From contig MU004243.1 of assembly GCA_010405405.1 (NCBI GenBank), positions 801,340 through 865,339 on the forward strand: a stretch of DNA of 64,000 nt. Direction: 5' to 3'. A model generated the notes under the pieces. That model was not told the origin of the DNA, ran no database searches, and was given only the letters and a program-made list of their open reading frames with translations. Made by a program: the position numbers and the translations under genes. Source of the stretch: Microthyrium microscopicum (taxonomy: Eukaryota > Ascomycota > Dothideomycetes > Microthyriales > Microthyriaceae). Position 1 is the first letter of the stretch; each line of letters begins with the position of its first letter. Shown here piece after piece: positions 1-10,687 of the stretch.

Positions 1-1
1 T

Positions 2-1231
2 ACTCGAGAGCCTGATGAGACTGATGAGCCAGCCACTAAAAAGACGAAGGCGATCCAACCAGTCATATTGACTCCAGAGGAGACTGCAGCCCTTTGCGCT
101 CAACTTCCTCTGGAGCAGCCAGTCACCATGCGCCATGAAGACCAAGAGGCTGTCATCCAAGCCTTCAAACTCAAAGCTTCAAGACCCCATGATGACATCA
201 GAAAACCTCGTCTTGATAGCCTTGACATCGACTATTCTCATGTCGAGGCAACCGAATTTACACATTACTACCAGCATGCACGGGTTGCCGACAAGCTACA
301 AGAAACGGGAGCTGGCCCTCGCTACCATCCGAACCAACTGCGTCTCCCAAGAAACTTCAATCGGGTCAAGGCTGAGTCTTCAGCTCAATACAGACCTCCG
401 TACAACAAACCTGCTCCGAAAGGAGACTACCATTCAAAGCTTGTTAAGTGCCCCCGCAACTTAGTCGAATGGGCAATCAAGCGAAATCTTCGGGACGCTG
501 AAAATGCGGGCATGGATGTCTATGGTCAGAACTTGACAACATGCCTACAGCAAATTGGTGAAGACTACCTTGAGTCAGCCAAGCTGGACCGACCTGTCTT
601 TGGCTGTAATCCCAAGGAGGTCTGGCGCTGGTTGAAGTTCAACAAAATCAATAGTGACAACGACTCGGAAGACGACGATGATGAGGCAGTCCTTGGATGG
701 GACGAAATGTCAAACTCAAAGAAGTGGGCTGCGATTGGGCAAGACTACTTCGCTCAAGCCTCGGGATATGTCGACTTCCGGGCGAGTTATGACCCAGTGG
801 AAATTGAGCAGCTTGAGATGCTGGCTGAGAAGGATGAGGATTTCGTGATCTGCGATTCAAGCGATTCTGATGATTCCACAGATGCTGAGAGCGATGAGGA
901 CAGCGTCGAAGAAGTTGCACCCCCCAAGCCTAAGAAGGTTTCGGTCCGAGAGTCGCTCTGGAAGTATCGCCCAGCCGAGCGAAGAGAACTGGTTAAAGTC
1001 AATAGGGCAAAACAACTGTCCAATAGCCTTGCTCGTTCTCGTGCAATAGATGCATTTTTAACTGCTCAGCGTCGGGTCGCGAGAGGCGGGCAGCAGTCGG
1101 ATTCAGAATCAGAATATTCTGATGACCATTTCATTGATTGCTCTGAAGATTCTTGCAATGAGGACTCTCATACTTCCGATAGCAACCCTCATCTTGTCGA
1201 CAACGACTCCGAGCACGAATCGGACCTCTGA
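2..1231 (+). CDS. Tandem family member 1 (unknown function), 5' partial
   Basis: The reading frame is open from base 2, so the true start lies left of the window; 409 residues are visible. I do not recognise the family. It shares ordered blocks with the next two genes: a YY.HAR block near residue 79, YHPN.LR at about 108, L.EWAI..NLR.A near 150, and DYFAQASGY..FR at about 248. These are followed by an acidic serine/aspartate-rich stretch, a short basic segment (ESLWKYRPAERRE) and a second acidic tail. There is no signal peptide or membrane segment, and the charge pattern suggests a nuclear or cytosolic protein (inference). Three homologous genes in a row on the same strand imply tandem duplication. 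Codon use and the continuous frame support it being real. Confidence 0.8.
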   Translation, partial: TREPDETDEPATKKTKAIQPVILTPEETAALCAQLPLEQPVTMRHEDQEAVIQAFKLKASRPHDDIRKPRLDSLDIDYSHVEATEFTHYYQHARVADKLQETGAGPRYHPNQLRLPRNFNRVKAESSAQYRPPYNKPAPKGDYHSKLVKCPRNLVEWAIKRNLRDAENAGMDVYGQNLTTCLQQIGEDYLESAKLDRPVFGCNPKEVWRWLKFNKINSDNDSEDDDDEAVLGWDEMSNSKKWAAIGQDYFAQASGYVDFRASYDPVEIEQLEMLAEKDEDFVICDSSDSDDSTDAESDEDSVEEVAPPKPKKVSVRESLWKYRPAERRELVKVNRAKQLSNSLARSRAIDAFLTAQRRVARGGQQSDSESEYSDDHFIDCSEDSCNEDSHTSDSNPHLVDNDSEHESDL

Positions 1232-2550
1232 ACAATGACATGCATCACTCAGGAGTCAGATGCATTAATTTTCTACGAGGCTGTTTAGTTGAACCTTTTC
1301 AAGGAGACTGCTCCATACGTTGGCATGCCAGGTCATACTCTTACGTTACCCGAGGAGATGCCCCCCATTTTCAAATCTCTCTGGCTTCATAACATATTTT
1401 GCGATGCTGCAAGCTCGAAGTGTTGGAAACGGATAACGTTGGTCGTCGAGTCTTGTAAGGGGTGCAGGGACCTCTTAGCGCTCCATGCGCCACCTGTTTG
1501 GAGCAGGGGCTGATTTACTCTAACTTCCTCTTTTCTTTGTGCAGGCTTTCTTGCTCTTTCCCCCTGTTTTGTCCGCTTTTTAATGTTAGGATAATGAATA
1601 CACGCTATTGTCCCATACAACATCCTTTGTTTCCTGATATCAAGGTGTAAATTTGATCAAGATGTACCGCCCCCAGTTGGGCTTCCTGATGCCTGGGCGA
1701 AAAATATCTACAGCAGCGCTCAATACATACAGGCTTGAAGCATGTCTCCAATGGATGTCTCCAATGGATGTGAGCCCTGGGTCTTTGACCTTTCGAAGTT
1801 GGGATCATCATTATGATCATAGGACCATTGGTGTCTTGCTTGCCATTGAGCTCTTTCGAATAAACAGTCCCTATCTTAAAACCCATTTTCCATAACGTTT
1901 CTGTCTTTTTGATTACTTTCCACAAACGGCTTATTTCAGCACATTCCAGAGCGACTGATATTTGTGTAGATTCTCATCTACATTATTGAAGTATGGTTAG
2001 TTAAGCAAAAGAAGTAGCAAAACCCCTTTTGTCGATCGCCTCCACGAACTCTTCATAACCAAATTTTGGAGCCTTACAGCATGAGTGTGCCACCAAATGC
2101 CACCTGGATTGCGTACTCAAAAAGCCAACAGAAACAGGAAATTCAGTACCTTATCGACATTTAGGAGAATATCTGGTACGGGGTCTTGCCGGTAAAAGAA
2201 GCTGACAAATGGAATGGACGGCTCCCATTCTGTACCCGAGTCACGATGTAACGTCAGCCAGGAGTCAGATGGTCCAATTGTGATATTCGAAGAAAAGCGG
2301 TAAGGATAGTCAGGAGAAATATGCGCTCTGAGAGAAAAAGTGGTGATGGCTAAGATTCCATGAATGTGAATGCGCGCATGGCGGACAGGCGATATTTCCT
2401 TTACGACACTGCGCGATTGAGCACTGATTCCCTTCTACGACTATCTTGAATCGATCGCTCGTGGCAACGAGGACACACAAAACGCCATCAATTCATTGCT
2501 GCAGCTCTCAAATGACTCCAAAATTACTAGCAGGCCTCAACGTACGTTGA
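1232..2550. other. Intergenic, no gene supported
   Basis: Only short overlapping frames in both orientations are present and none has a recognisable domain. The stretch probably holds the 3' UTR of the first paralog and the distal upstream region of the second. Bases 1744-1770 contain a short tandem duplication of TCTCCAATGGATG. Confidence 0.5.
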
Positions 2551-2555
2551 CATGG

Positions 2556-2612
2556 CGTGCAAAAACGCGTCTATCGCCAACCGTGAGTTGAAGCTCCAGC
2601 GGTCACTACTAC
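2556..2612 (+). promoter_or_regulatory. Upstream repeat element, copy A
   Basis: About 50 bp containing GCGTCTATCGCCAAC followed by a GTTGAAGC-like segment. It resembles copy B (2651-2701) and copy C (5046-5099), which lie in the upstream DNA of paralogs 2 and 3. A regulatory role is inference; it could equally be a duplication remnant. Confidence 0.4.
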
Positions 2613-2650
2613 CTCTCCGCATAGCAACGACACTTTTCACGCGGAACTCA

Positions 2651-2701
2651 CGTGCGAAAAAGCGTCTATCATCAACAACGTGTTGCGGCTCAAGCGATTA
2701 A
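2651..2701 (+). promoter_or_regulatory. Upstream repeat element, copy B
   Basis: Contains GCGTCTATCATCAACAACG then TGTTGCGGC, a degenerate copy of elements A and C. It lies about 205 bp before the proposed start codon of the second paralog. Confidence 0.4.
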
Positions 2702-2905
2702 CTTCCACTTTTCGACATAGGCACCTGATTTGACCTTAGTCGGATACACATAACTTTGAGAGATCAGGTCTCTTGCTTTCTCCCTCTACCCATACCACAT
2801 TTCCAAAATCCAATCCGGCTTCAATCGACGAAAGAGCCTTCTCACTTTTTCGTCAACGCCATCACAGCCCAACTGCATTTCGCATCACACTATTCCCACA
2901 CCCTC

Positions 2906-4536
2906 ATGGTTTCTGAAGAGGTTCGTCCCTGTTCATATGTCTTTCGCCATGGATCACTGATTATGAGCAGAGCCAACGTCAAGCCAAAGCCAGCGGCTTC
3001 TTCTTGGCAGCTGACCAAAAGACTCCGATCAGCAAGTCCATATCGAAATCAGAAGATGTTGGCGCAATGGCCATTACCGCTACCTCTCGAAAGCGCTCGC
3101 GGCCAGTGGACACGTCGAACGAAGAGCCAAATTCGAAGCGAGCAAAGTCCGCACCCGCTGTCATCGATCGCTCGCGTTCGGTGGAAGCAACATTCGATGC
3201 GCCAGTTTCGAAAGGTACAAAGCGCACCAAAGCTCCACCGACCACTTTGAATTTGACAGCACCCGGAAATCTGACATTAGCGCAATCTAAAGACCTTCCG
3301 GCTAGCCAGTCCACACTCGCCGTCGTCTATGATGATGTTACTCCTTCTCAAGATATCAAGAAGGGTAAGCTTGACGACAAGATCCTCCAAAATAACTCAG
3401 GCGAATTTGTGGCGCCAATTCCGAAGAGTTCTGTCGCATCGCAGCGCCGTCGTGTTAGAGTTAGACAGGCATATTATAAGCACCCTAGATTGTCCCAGCA
3501 AACTGACACAACCAACAACGCGATCTATAATGCGCACGATGACACGCCTAACGGCACTCCTCATGACACAAGCAATAATGCGACCAAAGGCTCGACCAGT
3601 TTGAGCCAGACACCATCCACCGATCGACCACAAAAAAGACCACCTCAATCATGGGTGTCTAGCAGTGGTATTCCTGCGATTGTTAGATCCGCCGAAACTT
3701 CGCTAGAAGACCACTCGTTGGAGTCTATCGAGCCGAGTAGGGCTGAAAGCTATCATCCAAACAAACTGCGATCTTCACGCCATGTCGCTGAAGCAAAGCC
3801 GAGTCTGATACGTAAAATGCGATCTCGTTACGATGCACGAGCACCAAAGAACCAGTCGGGAATGGTCAAATACCCAGATAGTCTCATCCAATGGTCTATC
3901 ACTGACAATCTACAAATGGCCAAAGACATGGGCCAAGCTGATAAATGCATGAAGGCTGAGGACTGTTTTATCAGCATTATCGAAGATTTCTGCGCAACAT
4001 ATCGTGTGGATTATGAGCTCACTGGCAAAAGCTTTCCAGAACTGTGGGCGGAGGTCAAAGGATTTGCGGGTAGGGTCTATATACACGATGAACGAGACTT
4101 CTTCCGCATTGCTGCTATACCTAAATTTGACCCAAGCGGAGAACGAAAGGCGACCTTGTCACCTGTATTAGCCGACTATCTTGCCCAGGCGTCGGGCTAC
4201 ACCAAATTCCGAAATGACTGTCCTGATATAGAGGAAGTGCTCCAGATGGAACGCGAGGTAGCCGTGGGTGATACTGAGATCGATTGGCTGGCAGATGAGG
4301 ACTCGGAGCGTACTTCAATAACCTCCGGAGCGACCCAAGATATCGAGTCGTCCAAGTCAGAATGGTCGTCAGATTCGGATTCGGATTCAGATGATGAAAT
4401 ACTCGCCGGGAATCAACCATACTATGGCGCATACAATGAAGGTCTCTGGGGGAAGATGAACATTCTCCGCAAAGATCCTTCGAAGGATTCCAACGGGATA
4501 CTACTGAAGAAGGCCGATTGCGTTCGGTTCGCTTGA
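2906..4536 (+). CDS. Tandem family member 2 (unknown function)
   Basis: Proposed exons are 2906-2920 and 2971-4536, giving 526 residues. The first exon encodes only MVSEE and is joined through a 50-nt intron (GTTCGT...GAGCAG). The second exon has no good ATG near its beginning, which is why I prefer this start; that choice is moderately uncertain. The N-terminal 130 residues are basic and rich in Ser/Thr, with KR-rich nuclear-localisation-like patches. Family blocks follow: YYKHPR near 173, YHPN.LR at about 266, LIQWSITDNL.MAK near 315, a DFC...LWAEV block, and DYLAQASGY.KFR at about 407. An SDSDSDSDDE acidic tract precedes a short C-terminus that keeps the EGLWGK motif, seen as ESLWKY in paralog 1. 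No known domain is recognised. Confidence 0.75.
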
Positions 4537-5045
4537 TACAGCTGGTTCTGAAAATATGAATCCGCTCCCTATTGACGGTCTGAGAGATTATCCATTTCCC
4601 GTTTGGCCATGCCCATCTCCCCATGCCCATCTCCTCGTGCCAATTCCCTTGTTTCATTGCTTCTTTCCAATATGAGCTATAGAAACATAGATCTTATGGT
4701 GGATTGATGCCAATGCCGACTGATTGTCTCGAAATTGCCCCCTTTACACTGCTCTGATATCAATACCGCTGGTTGAGATAGTCGTTATATCGTTATATAG
4801 AGCCCTTATCCAAGGTTTATTTTGCTGTCTTTAAAGCATTTGAGCGAGTGAAGCGAACTCAAGTAATGTAAAGTAACAACGCCTGTAATACATCCGCATC
4901 TGTTTTCAAGCATCACCATTTGGTATACGCTGTCTATCAGAGCGATTTCTAAGTATCAATCTCCCCTACGCCGGTCACGAGTCGTCACTATTCGCATCAA
5001 GTTTGCGATCAGAATTGCGGCAAGAGTTGACAGTCACCTTAGATT

Positions 5046-5099
5046 TGCGTAGAAAGTCGCGTCGACCGTCAACAACGCGTTGAAGCCACGCGGGTCACT
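5046..5099 (+). promoter_or_regulatory. Upstream repeat element, copy C
   Basis: Contains CGCGTCGACCGTCAACAACG then CGTTGAAGCCACGCGGGTCACT. The left half matches element B and the right half matches element A, upstream of the second paralog. It lies about 410 bp before the third paralog's start. Function is inferred only from its repeated position. Confidence 0.4.
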
Positions 5100-5509
5100 G
5101 AAGTCACTGCCACCACCTATAACCATCACACAGAGCAACGCTGGATGACCCTAACCTTGCGTGGTCTTGCACCCAAGGCATGACCAGAGCACTCTTCTGC
5201 CACCATCTTTTACCCTCTTCAAACCTCTCACACCAACCTTTTTCCCACCATAAACGCAACGTTTACCATCAACGCTATAGCAACACCATCATCCTCCTTA
5301 CAACACTATCATTCTCATAATAACATCATCCTCTTCTCTATATCATAAACAGATTCACATTAACGGCTTGTCTAAAGGTTAGTCTTTTCCAGCCATGCTT
5401 CTAAACGATCACTGACCATTAGTAGACGCCCGCGCCAAAAGCGACCACTCCTATCCAGACTCAAGTCATTAAGAAGAACCCATCAACAACACCTGCCTCC
5501 AAGACCAAC

Positions 5510-7144
5510 ATGGGTAAGCTCATTCGCCGCGCCAATGGCCCTCTCAACTTTTCTGGTAGAGCGGCCAAACCACAACCAACACGCCGCCGCGTTGCTTCGG
5601 CTACCACCTCAACTGGCGCTGCGGTATCAATTGTCACCCCAGAGAGCTCACGAGCCTCCCCGGATGTCAAGCTTGAGAGCGAGGAGAGCGGTGGTGATGA
5701 ACTCGATGCCGCTCGGTCCTCTGCGCCGCAAGAGAAAATCATCATCTCATTCAAGCGCAAGCGCGTCGATGAGAGAATCAATACCTCTCAAGAAGTCAAT
5801 GCCATTGAGCTAGCTCCAAAGCAAAAAAGTCTCACAACTTCATCCAAGCGCAAGCGCGTGGCTGAGCAGGGCGATCCCGAAGACGTCGTCGCATCTGGGC
5901 CAGTCCCTAAGCGCATCAAGATTGTCGACGGCGATAAATTGCTTCTCGGCATTGTGCTTGCACCCGAACATGCCTTGCCCACCCCACAAGAGTCGGCTAC
6001 CGACTCAAACAACTCGCATAAGCGCCAGCGAAATGAAAGCGAAGAGGTCGATGATGAGCGACCGGCCAAGAAAGTTCGCGTGGAAAGCACACTCACCTCA
6101 TCCACCTCAGCAGAGTCTTCGCCCATGTCGGTGCCTCTGGTGTATTTTAGACACCCACGGTTGCCACCAGCAGATGAAATCGAGGACGCTTCGGCAGATG
6201 AGAGCGAGGAAGATCCTTCAGATGAGGCCAAGGAAGGTTCACCAGAGGAAGTTGAAGAAGGTCCATCAGGTCAGGCCAAGGAGGGTTCTTCAGATGGAGT
6301 TGCACCAGAAGAGCCAAAGTTGAGTGAAGAGCAGGGTAGTCAATTCTCCTACCATCCCAACTTCCTGCGTCACCCTGAGAATGTTGCTCTTGCGAAACCA
6401 CCCAAGACCTGTAACTTTAGAGGTTCTGGCGATCGCAAACCTACGGTCTATGACCCAGCAGCATTGATAACCTGGACCAAGCCATTTAGAGGATTAATGG
6501 AGTGGGCGATAACCGATAATCTTCGAATCGCAAAAGAGAACCGCGAGGCTCCTGAGGATCTGACTCCGCCAGAATGTTTCGCCATGATCCTCGAGGACTT
6601 CTGCCAGTCTTGGCACATTACAAAGAAGCTAGGTAAAAAGGGAAAAACTTTCGAAGCCCTCTGGGAGGATGTCGAAAGCTTTGGGGGTCGAGACCCATCC
6701 AAAAAGAAACAGAAGGACAAGAAAGGAAAGAAGATCCTAACTTGGCCTCCACTACTTGCGGACTACATAGCCCAGGCTTCGGGCTACATGCAATTCCGCG
6801 AGAACTGTGAGGACGTCTGGGGAGTTGCGCGAGTGGAAGAGCAGACCTCGAAAAACACAACTGAGGTCGATTATTCCAAGGAGATCATTGTTCCGGATGC
6901 TCCAATTCCTCCGAATCACACTCTCCTCCATGGTGGTGTCATTGTTCCCAACGGCACTATCCTGCGCAATGATGACGAGGAGTCTTCAGACTCTGATGCG
7001 GGTTCTGGTTTCGAAGACGACTGGGATGACGATTGGCTAAAGCCGACTGTTCGAGCTGGAACCGTTCCTATCGACATGGATGACAACGATGACAAGTCGT
7101 CCCGCTCTAATTCTAATTCCGAGGACGATTCTGATGGCAACTAG
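5510..7144 (+). CDS. Tandem family member 3 (unknown function)
   Basis: A single exon encoding 544 residues from an ATG in good context (CCAACATGGG), with an in-frame stop shortly upstream. The N-terminal third is basic with several KR-rich patches (FKRKRVDE, SKRKRVAE, HKRQRNE, PAKKVR), suggesting nuclear localisation. YFRHPRLPPADE (about 208-220) corresponds to YYKHPR in paralog 2. A Glu-rich imperfect repeat follows (EEDPSDEAKEGSPEEVEEGPSG region), then YHPN.LRHP at about 281, LMEWAITDNLRIAKEN near 327, CFAMILEDFC, LWEDVESFGG, and DYIAQASGYMQFREN at about 418. The tail is acidic. It is closer to paralog 2 than to paralog 1 across WAITDNL and EDFC. The architecture (basic N-terminus, conserved core, acidic tail) suggests a nucleic-acid or chromatin-associated protein, but that is inference. 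Confidence 0.85.
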   Translation: MGKLIRRANGPLNFSGRAAKPQPTRRRVASATTSTGAAVSIVTPESSRASPDVKLESEESGGDELDAARSSAPQEKIIISFKRKRVDERINTSQEVNAIELAPKQKSLTTSSKRKRVAEQGDPEDVVASGPVPKRIKIVDGDKLLLGIVLAPEHALPTPQESATDSNNSHKRQRNESEEVDDERPAKKVRVESTLTSSTSAESSPMSVPLVYFRHPRLPPADEIEDASADESEEDPSDEAKEGSPEEVEEGPSGQAKEGSSDGVAPEEPKLSEEQGSQFSYHPNFLRHPENVALAKPPKTCNFRGSGDRKPTVYDPAALITWTKPFRGLMEWAITDNLRIAKENREAPEDLTPPECFAMILEDFCQSWHITKKLGKKGKTFEALWEDVESFGGRDPSKKKQKDKKGKKILTWPPLLADYIAQASGYMQFRENCEDVWGVARVEEQTSKNTTEVDYSKEIIVPDAPIPPNHTLLHGGVIVPNGTILRNDDEESSDSDAGSGFEDDWDDDWLKPTVRAGTVPIDMDDNDDKSSRSNSNSEDDSDGN

Positions 7145-7850
7145 GCGGAAATGATTTGTCGCTGCTTATCAACAAAGGGCCAATTTGGCTGTTTTTTCCT
7201 CGATACCCCAATTCTCCTTCAAATCATTTGTCCCTCAAACTTACCTTTTCCCGTAAGAGTCGTCTCCTCCCATCGCATTCTTCTCTTCTCCTCAAAGCTC
7301 CGGTCCTCAAAGCCTTTCTCGACTCTTCACTCGGCAACAAAGTTCTCCATCTATAATCCCCCTTCATTTTTTCGATTAGGACATTTCAATGCACCACCCC
7401 TTCGGTCATGATTGCAATCCATTTTTCCCCCACCACATCATCCAGACGACAGAGGAACATCGACCAGAGGACTCAAGCTACGAGCCAGAGACACTCTTGG
7501 TATGCTGAAACTTCGGTCTGGAATATATGCTGGAGCTGCATCGCACAAGCTTCTGAATTTTTGCGAAAAGACGACGTCTAAATCATGAATTACATAGCGG
7601 GATTGGTGTTACTTGCATGGCGTGCGGGTCTGTGATTTATATTGTGGTTTCCGCCAAGGACCTGATTTATTATTAGTGGCATTCTTTGTTTTGATGATAC
7701 CCCTGGCCCCTGAAATAGAGTAGAATTTAGCAATACCATACCTTCAATGACAATTCTCATGTTGAAGTTCCCATAGTAAACTGCAATTCCATGCTCTTGA
7801 CCATGAGAAAACTCGATTTTATTGATGAATCGGTGGACACGGCGAATACC

Positions 7851-8030
7851 CATCAGCTCTTCTGTCTCCCATCGCATTCGATGGCAGCCATCAGATGCGA
7901 TGGGAATCTCATTCCCAGCTCTTTGAACCCCTCTGAAGACCTGAAAAGCGCATCAGCAGCCAAAACCATAGACTCCCATCAACTCATCTGGCTCCCATCG
8001 CACTTGATAACCCCCATCAGATGCGATATG
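7851..8030. repeat. Imperfect direct repeat with internal palindromes
   Basis: Two copies of about 55-65 bp (7851-7914 and 7977-8030) share a CATCARCTC start, then CTCCCATCGCA, then CATCAGATGCGAT. Within each copy CCCATCGCA and ATGCGAT form an inverted pair. No gene covers this stretch; it lies in the tail-to-tail space between paralog 3 and vac8. Confidence 0.6.
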
Positions 8031-8203
8031 TTCTTATTAATAATGATGATATTGAATGATATTATTCGAACCATGAAAATAACTAGATTGGGATATCAGT
8101 AGACAGAAGCGCTTGCAAATGACAGAAACAATTTTTACCACGAGGCAAGATAGAAACAGCTAAAATTACAAGCCCGTTCCTTCTGATAATAGCAGAGCGT
8201 GGC

Positions 8204-8443
8204 CTAAACCACGCTCGCTCCACTAACACGGCGCATCGCGACCGCCACGGCGACGCTCGCCACCGCCTCCTCCTCTTCATCATCCTCATCCTCCTCCACC
8301 ACCTCCTCTGGAACGGGGACCCCACCAACAGGGGCATCACCCGCCAGTTCCTCTTCCTCACGAGGAACTGCGACCACCGTAATGACGGTGTCGTCCACCT
8401 CCTCTTCCTCCTCCTCCAGCTGCAGGCGCTCGATGGAGGAAAT
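8204..8443 (-). other. Open in-frame extension beyond the vac8 stop codon
   Basis: Directly after the TAG that ends vac8, the same frame stays open for 79 codons before the next stop. It begins ISSIERLQL and continues through a glutamate run, VDDTVITVVAVPREEEEL and a DEDDEEEE block. The composition matches the acidic Vac8 tail. It may be translated only by readthrough, or be a former C-terminus cut off by a point mutation. The nucleotide after TAG is A, not the CTA context known to favour fungal readthrough. Confidence 0.45.
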
Positions 8444-10687
8444 CTATCCCTCCACCATCTTACCCTTGTTGCCCTTGATGAGCTCCACGCAACGCACGGC
8501 AAGGGCGACCGCTTCGGACTCACTGTCCTCTTCTTGCGGGCCGTGGTTGGTGTCCTCGTCAGACTGGATGTCGCGTTCGGCCAAGTCGGTAATCATCTGT
8601 ACTATTTCTGTAGACTGGCGGATGCAAGCTAGGAGAGGCTCATCGTCTGATTCGAGCAATTGCAGAAGAGTCCAGGACGCGATATGCTGGAAAGTGATAT
8701 CGCCACTCTCCAAGAATCGGTGGAGATAGCCGTGGAATCCGCCGTGAGGGTCAGCCCATTTGCGGACAAATGGGGAGTAGTCTGGTACTATATCGTATAA
8801 TCATTAGCAAGTATTTCTATGGACAGATATGTTGACAAACCTTTGGATGCGAGATTGCCTAGAGCAGCGGCCGAGTTTCCTTGGACCTCGACGTTGTCGG
8901 ACTCGGTCAATGGGATGAGAACATCAAAGACACCCAAATCTATCAAGTTTTGCTTCAGGTCTTCGCTCAAAGCAAGTACGGCAATAGCAGCTGTCATTTC
9001 AGCTTGTACACCGATAGAGGCCTTCAAGATCATTTCGACGCATTTGTTAACAGCGCCAGCTTGAAGTACCAACTTCTTGTTCTTATCAGAGCTGGCAGCA
9101 AGATTGCGCAATGTTGAAATTGCATGGCATTGGATCTCCTCGCTTTCTGCAAAGCCAAGAAGATCGGTGAGTGGAGCAAGGAAGCCGGCTTCAATGATTG
9201 GAGACTCATTGGAGGGATGGATACTGATATTTCGAATGCAGGCCACTGCTGAAAGGATAAGGGGGGCATAACCGGACTTGAGTAATTTGAGTAGAGGGGG
9301 TAGACCACGAGCGCGAACAATTTCGAGCTGATATTTCTCGTCTGATGCGAGATTTCGAAGTGCAAGGGCTCCTTGGCATTGCACTTTGGGAGATGGTGAG
9401 TCCATGAGATGCACTAGAGATTGGACTAGTCGTGGCTCGCTGCTAACAAGCTTTTTGCGATTATTGGCGTCCACAGCGATATTGCTAAGGGCTGTAGTGC
9501 AATAATACTGGACATCGGGGTCGCTTGATCCCAGGAGTTTGACTAGGACGGGAATCGCTCCGGCATTAACGAGAGCTTGTCGATTTTCGTCTATAAAATT
9601 AGCTTGAGCAATGACAACAAGAAATAGGGGTAGGAACCTGAGTGGGTCATGTTGAGAAGAGCGCCAGTAGCATTGCGTTGCACGCGCATATCTTTTGAAC
9701 ACGCAAGTTTGGTCAATGGAATGAGGGCTCCTGATTTCGCAATCTTTGCTTTGTTGTCTTCATGAGTGGCGAGGTTGGTGATGCAGCCGACAGCATTACA
9801 TTGAACTTCCACGTTAGGGGAGTTCATTTGTTTGATCAAGGCTGTAAGACCACCCATTTCGACAATGGTGATTTTGTTTTCGGCTATGAATTGTCAGCGC
9901 AATTCATGAAATATATAGAGTATAACGTACTATTGACGGCGAGGTTACCGAGGGCTGCACTAGCCGCTCGCTGGACTTCGACATCGTTGCTACGAAGAAG
10001 GAATAGAATTGGGTCGAGGGTATGTTTGTCGACTTCGTGCACATCTAGAATTGTAAGCTTTATGGTCAAGAGTGATCTGCCATTGATGTACTCACCTCGT
10101 TCGGTAATTTCGGCGAAAGTTAAGCTAGCACTACGTTGCAAATCGATATTGTCGGAATAGACGAGAGTGCTCAGGGCCTCTAAAGCAGGGCCACTGAAGA
10201 AGTCGGTTTCGGCGCGCTGTTGAAGAGATTAGCAACAGCATGAAGCTCTTCCAGGAGTGTAACATACATTCTCGAGATAACCTATGAAAAAATGATTAGC
10301 TAGCTTGATTGATGGATGCAGGGTCAAGCTTACCAAGGAGCTCGGCGACGGCATCTCTCTCAGAGTCTTGAAGCACTTGTACCAGTTAGAGGGACATATC
10401 TCAAAGTTATGAAGTATACGTACGTGGTTCGTAGAGATTGTCCTTGGTGTTGACTATGGTAAAAGAGTAAGCAAGGGTTCAAAGACGGATAGCAGCCTGG
10501 TGGGGTTCAAAGCACATGGGAAGCGCGAGGAAGTATGCACTGTGATGGCATCATGACAGAGCTTCCATGCAGAAAGTGCTGTGGATGAAGCAATACCTAG
10601 GTACGTGTATGGATCCATTCTGGCTGAAGAGTGGAACTTACTACGAATTCCGAGACAGGTGAGCAGCGCGTCCCAGCATCCAGGCAT
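8444..10687 (-). CDS. vac8: Vac8, vacuolar armadillo-repeat protein
   Basis: Nine exons: 10642-10687, 10424-10453, 10334-10375, 10268-10281, 10096-10216, 9931-10044, 9638-9883, 8841-9590 and 8444-8787. They sum to 1707 nt (568 residues), the usual Vac8 length. Vac8 is a peripheral vacuolar-membrane scaffold for nucleus-vacuole contacts, vacuole inheritance and selective autophagy. After a [22 protein letters not shown] block, armadillo repeats run from about residue 75 to 480, with hallmark lines such as [34 protein letters not shown] and [17 protein letters not shown]-terminal [19 protein letters not shown] segment and an acidic tail follow. The N-terminus is [11 protein letters not shown]: cysteines suited to palmitoylation are present, but Gly2, the myristoylation site known in yeast Vac8, is absent. 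Exon 4 is only 14 nt. The first intron (188 nt) is the longest in the window. Confidence 0.95.

Noticed and set aside
5461-6231. Minus-strand frames within paralog 3
   Set aside because: Serine-rich shadows of the Glu/Asp- and Lys-rich sense frame.
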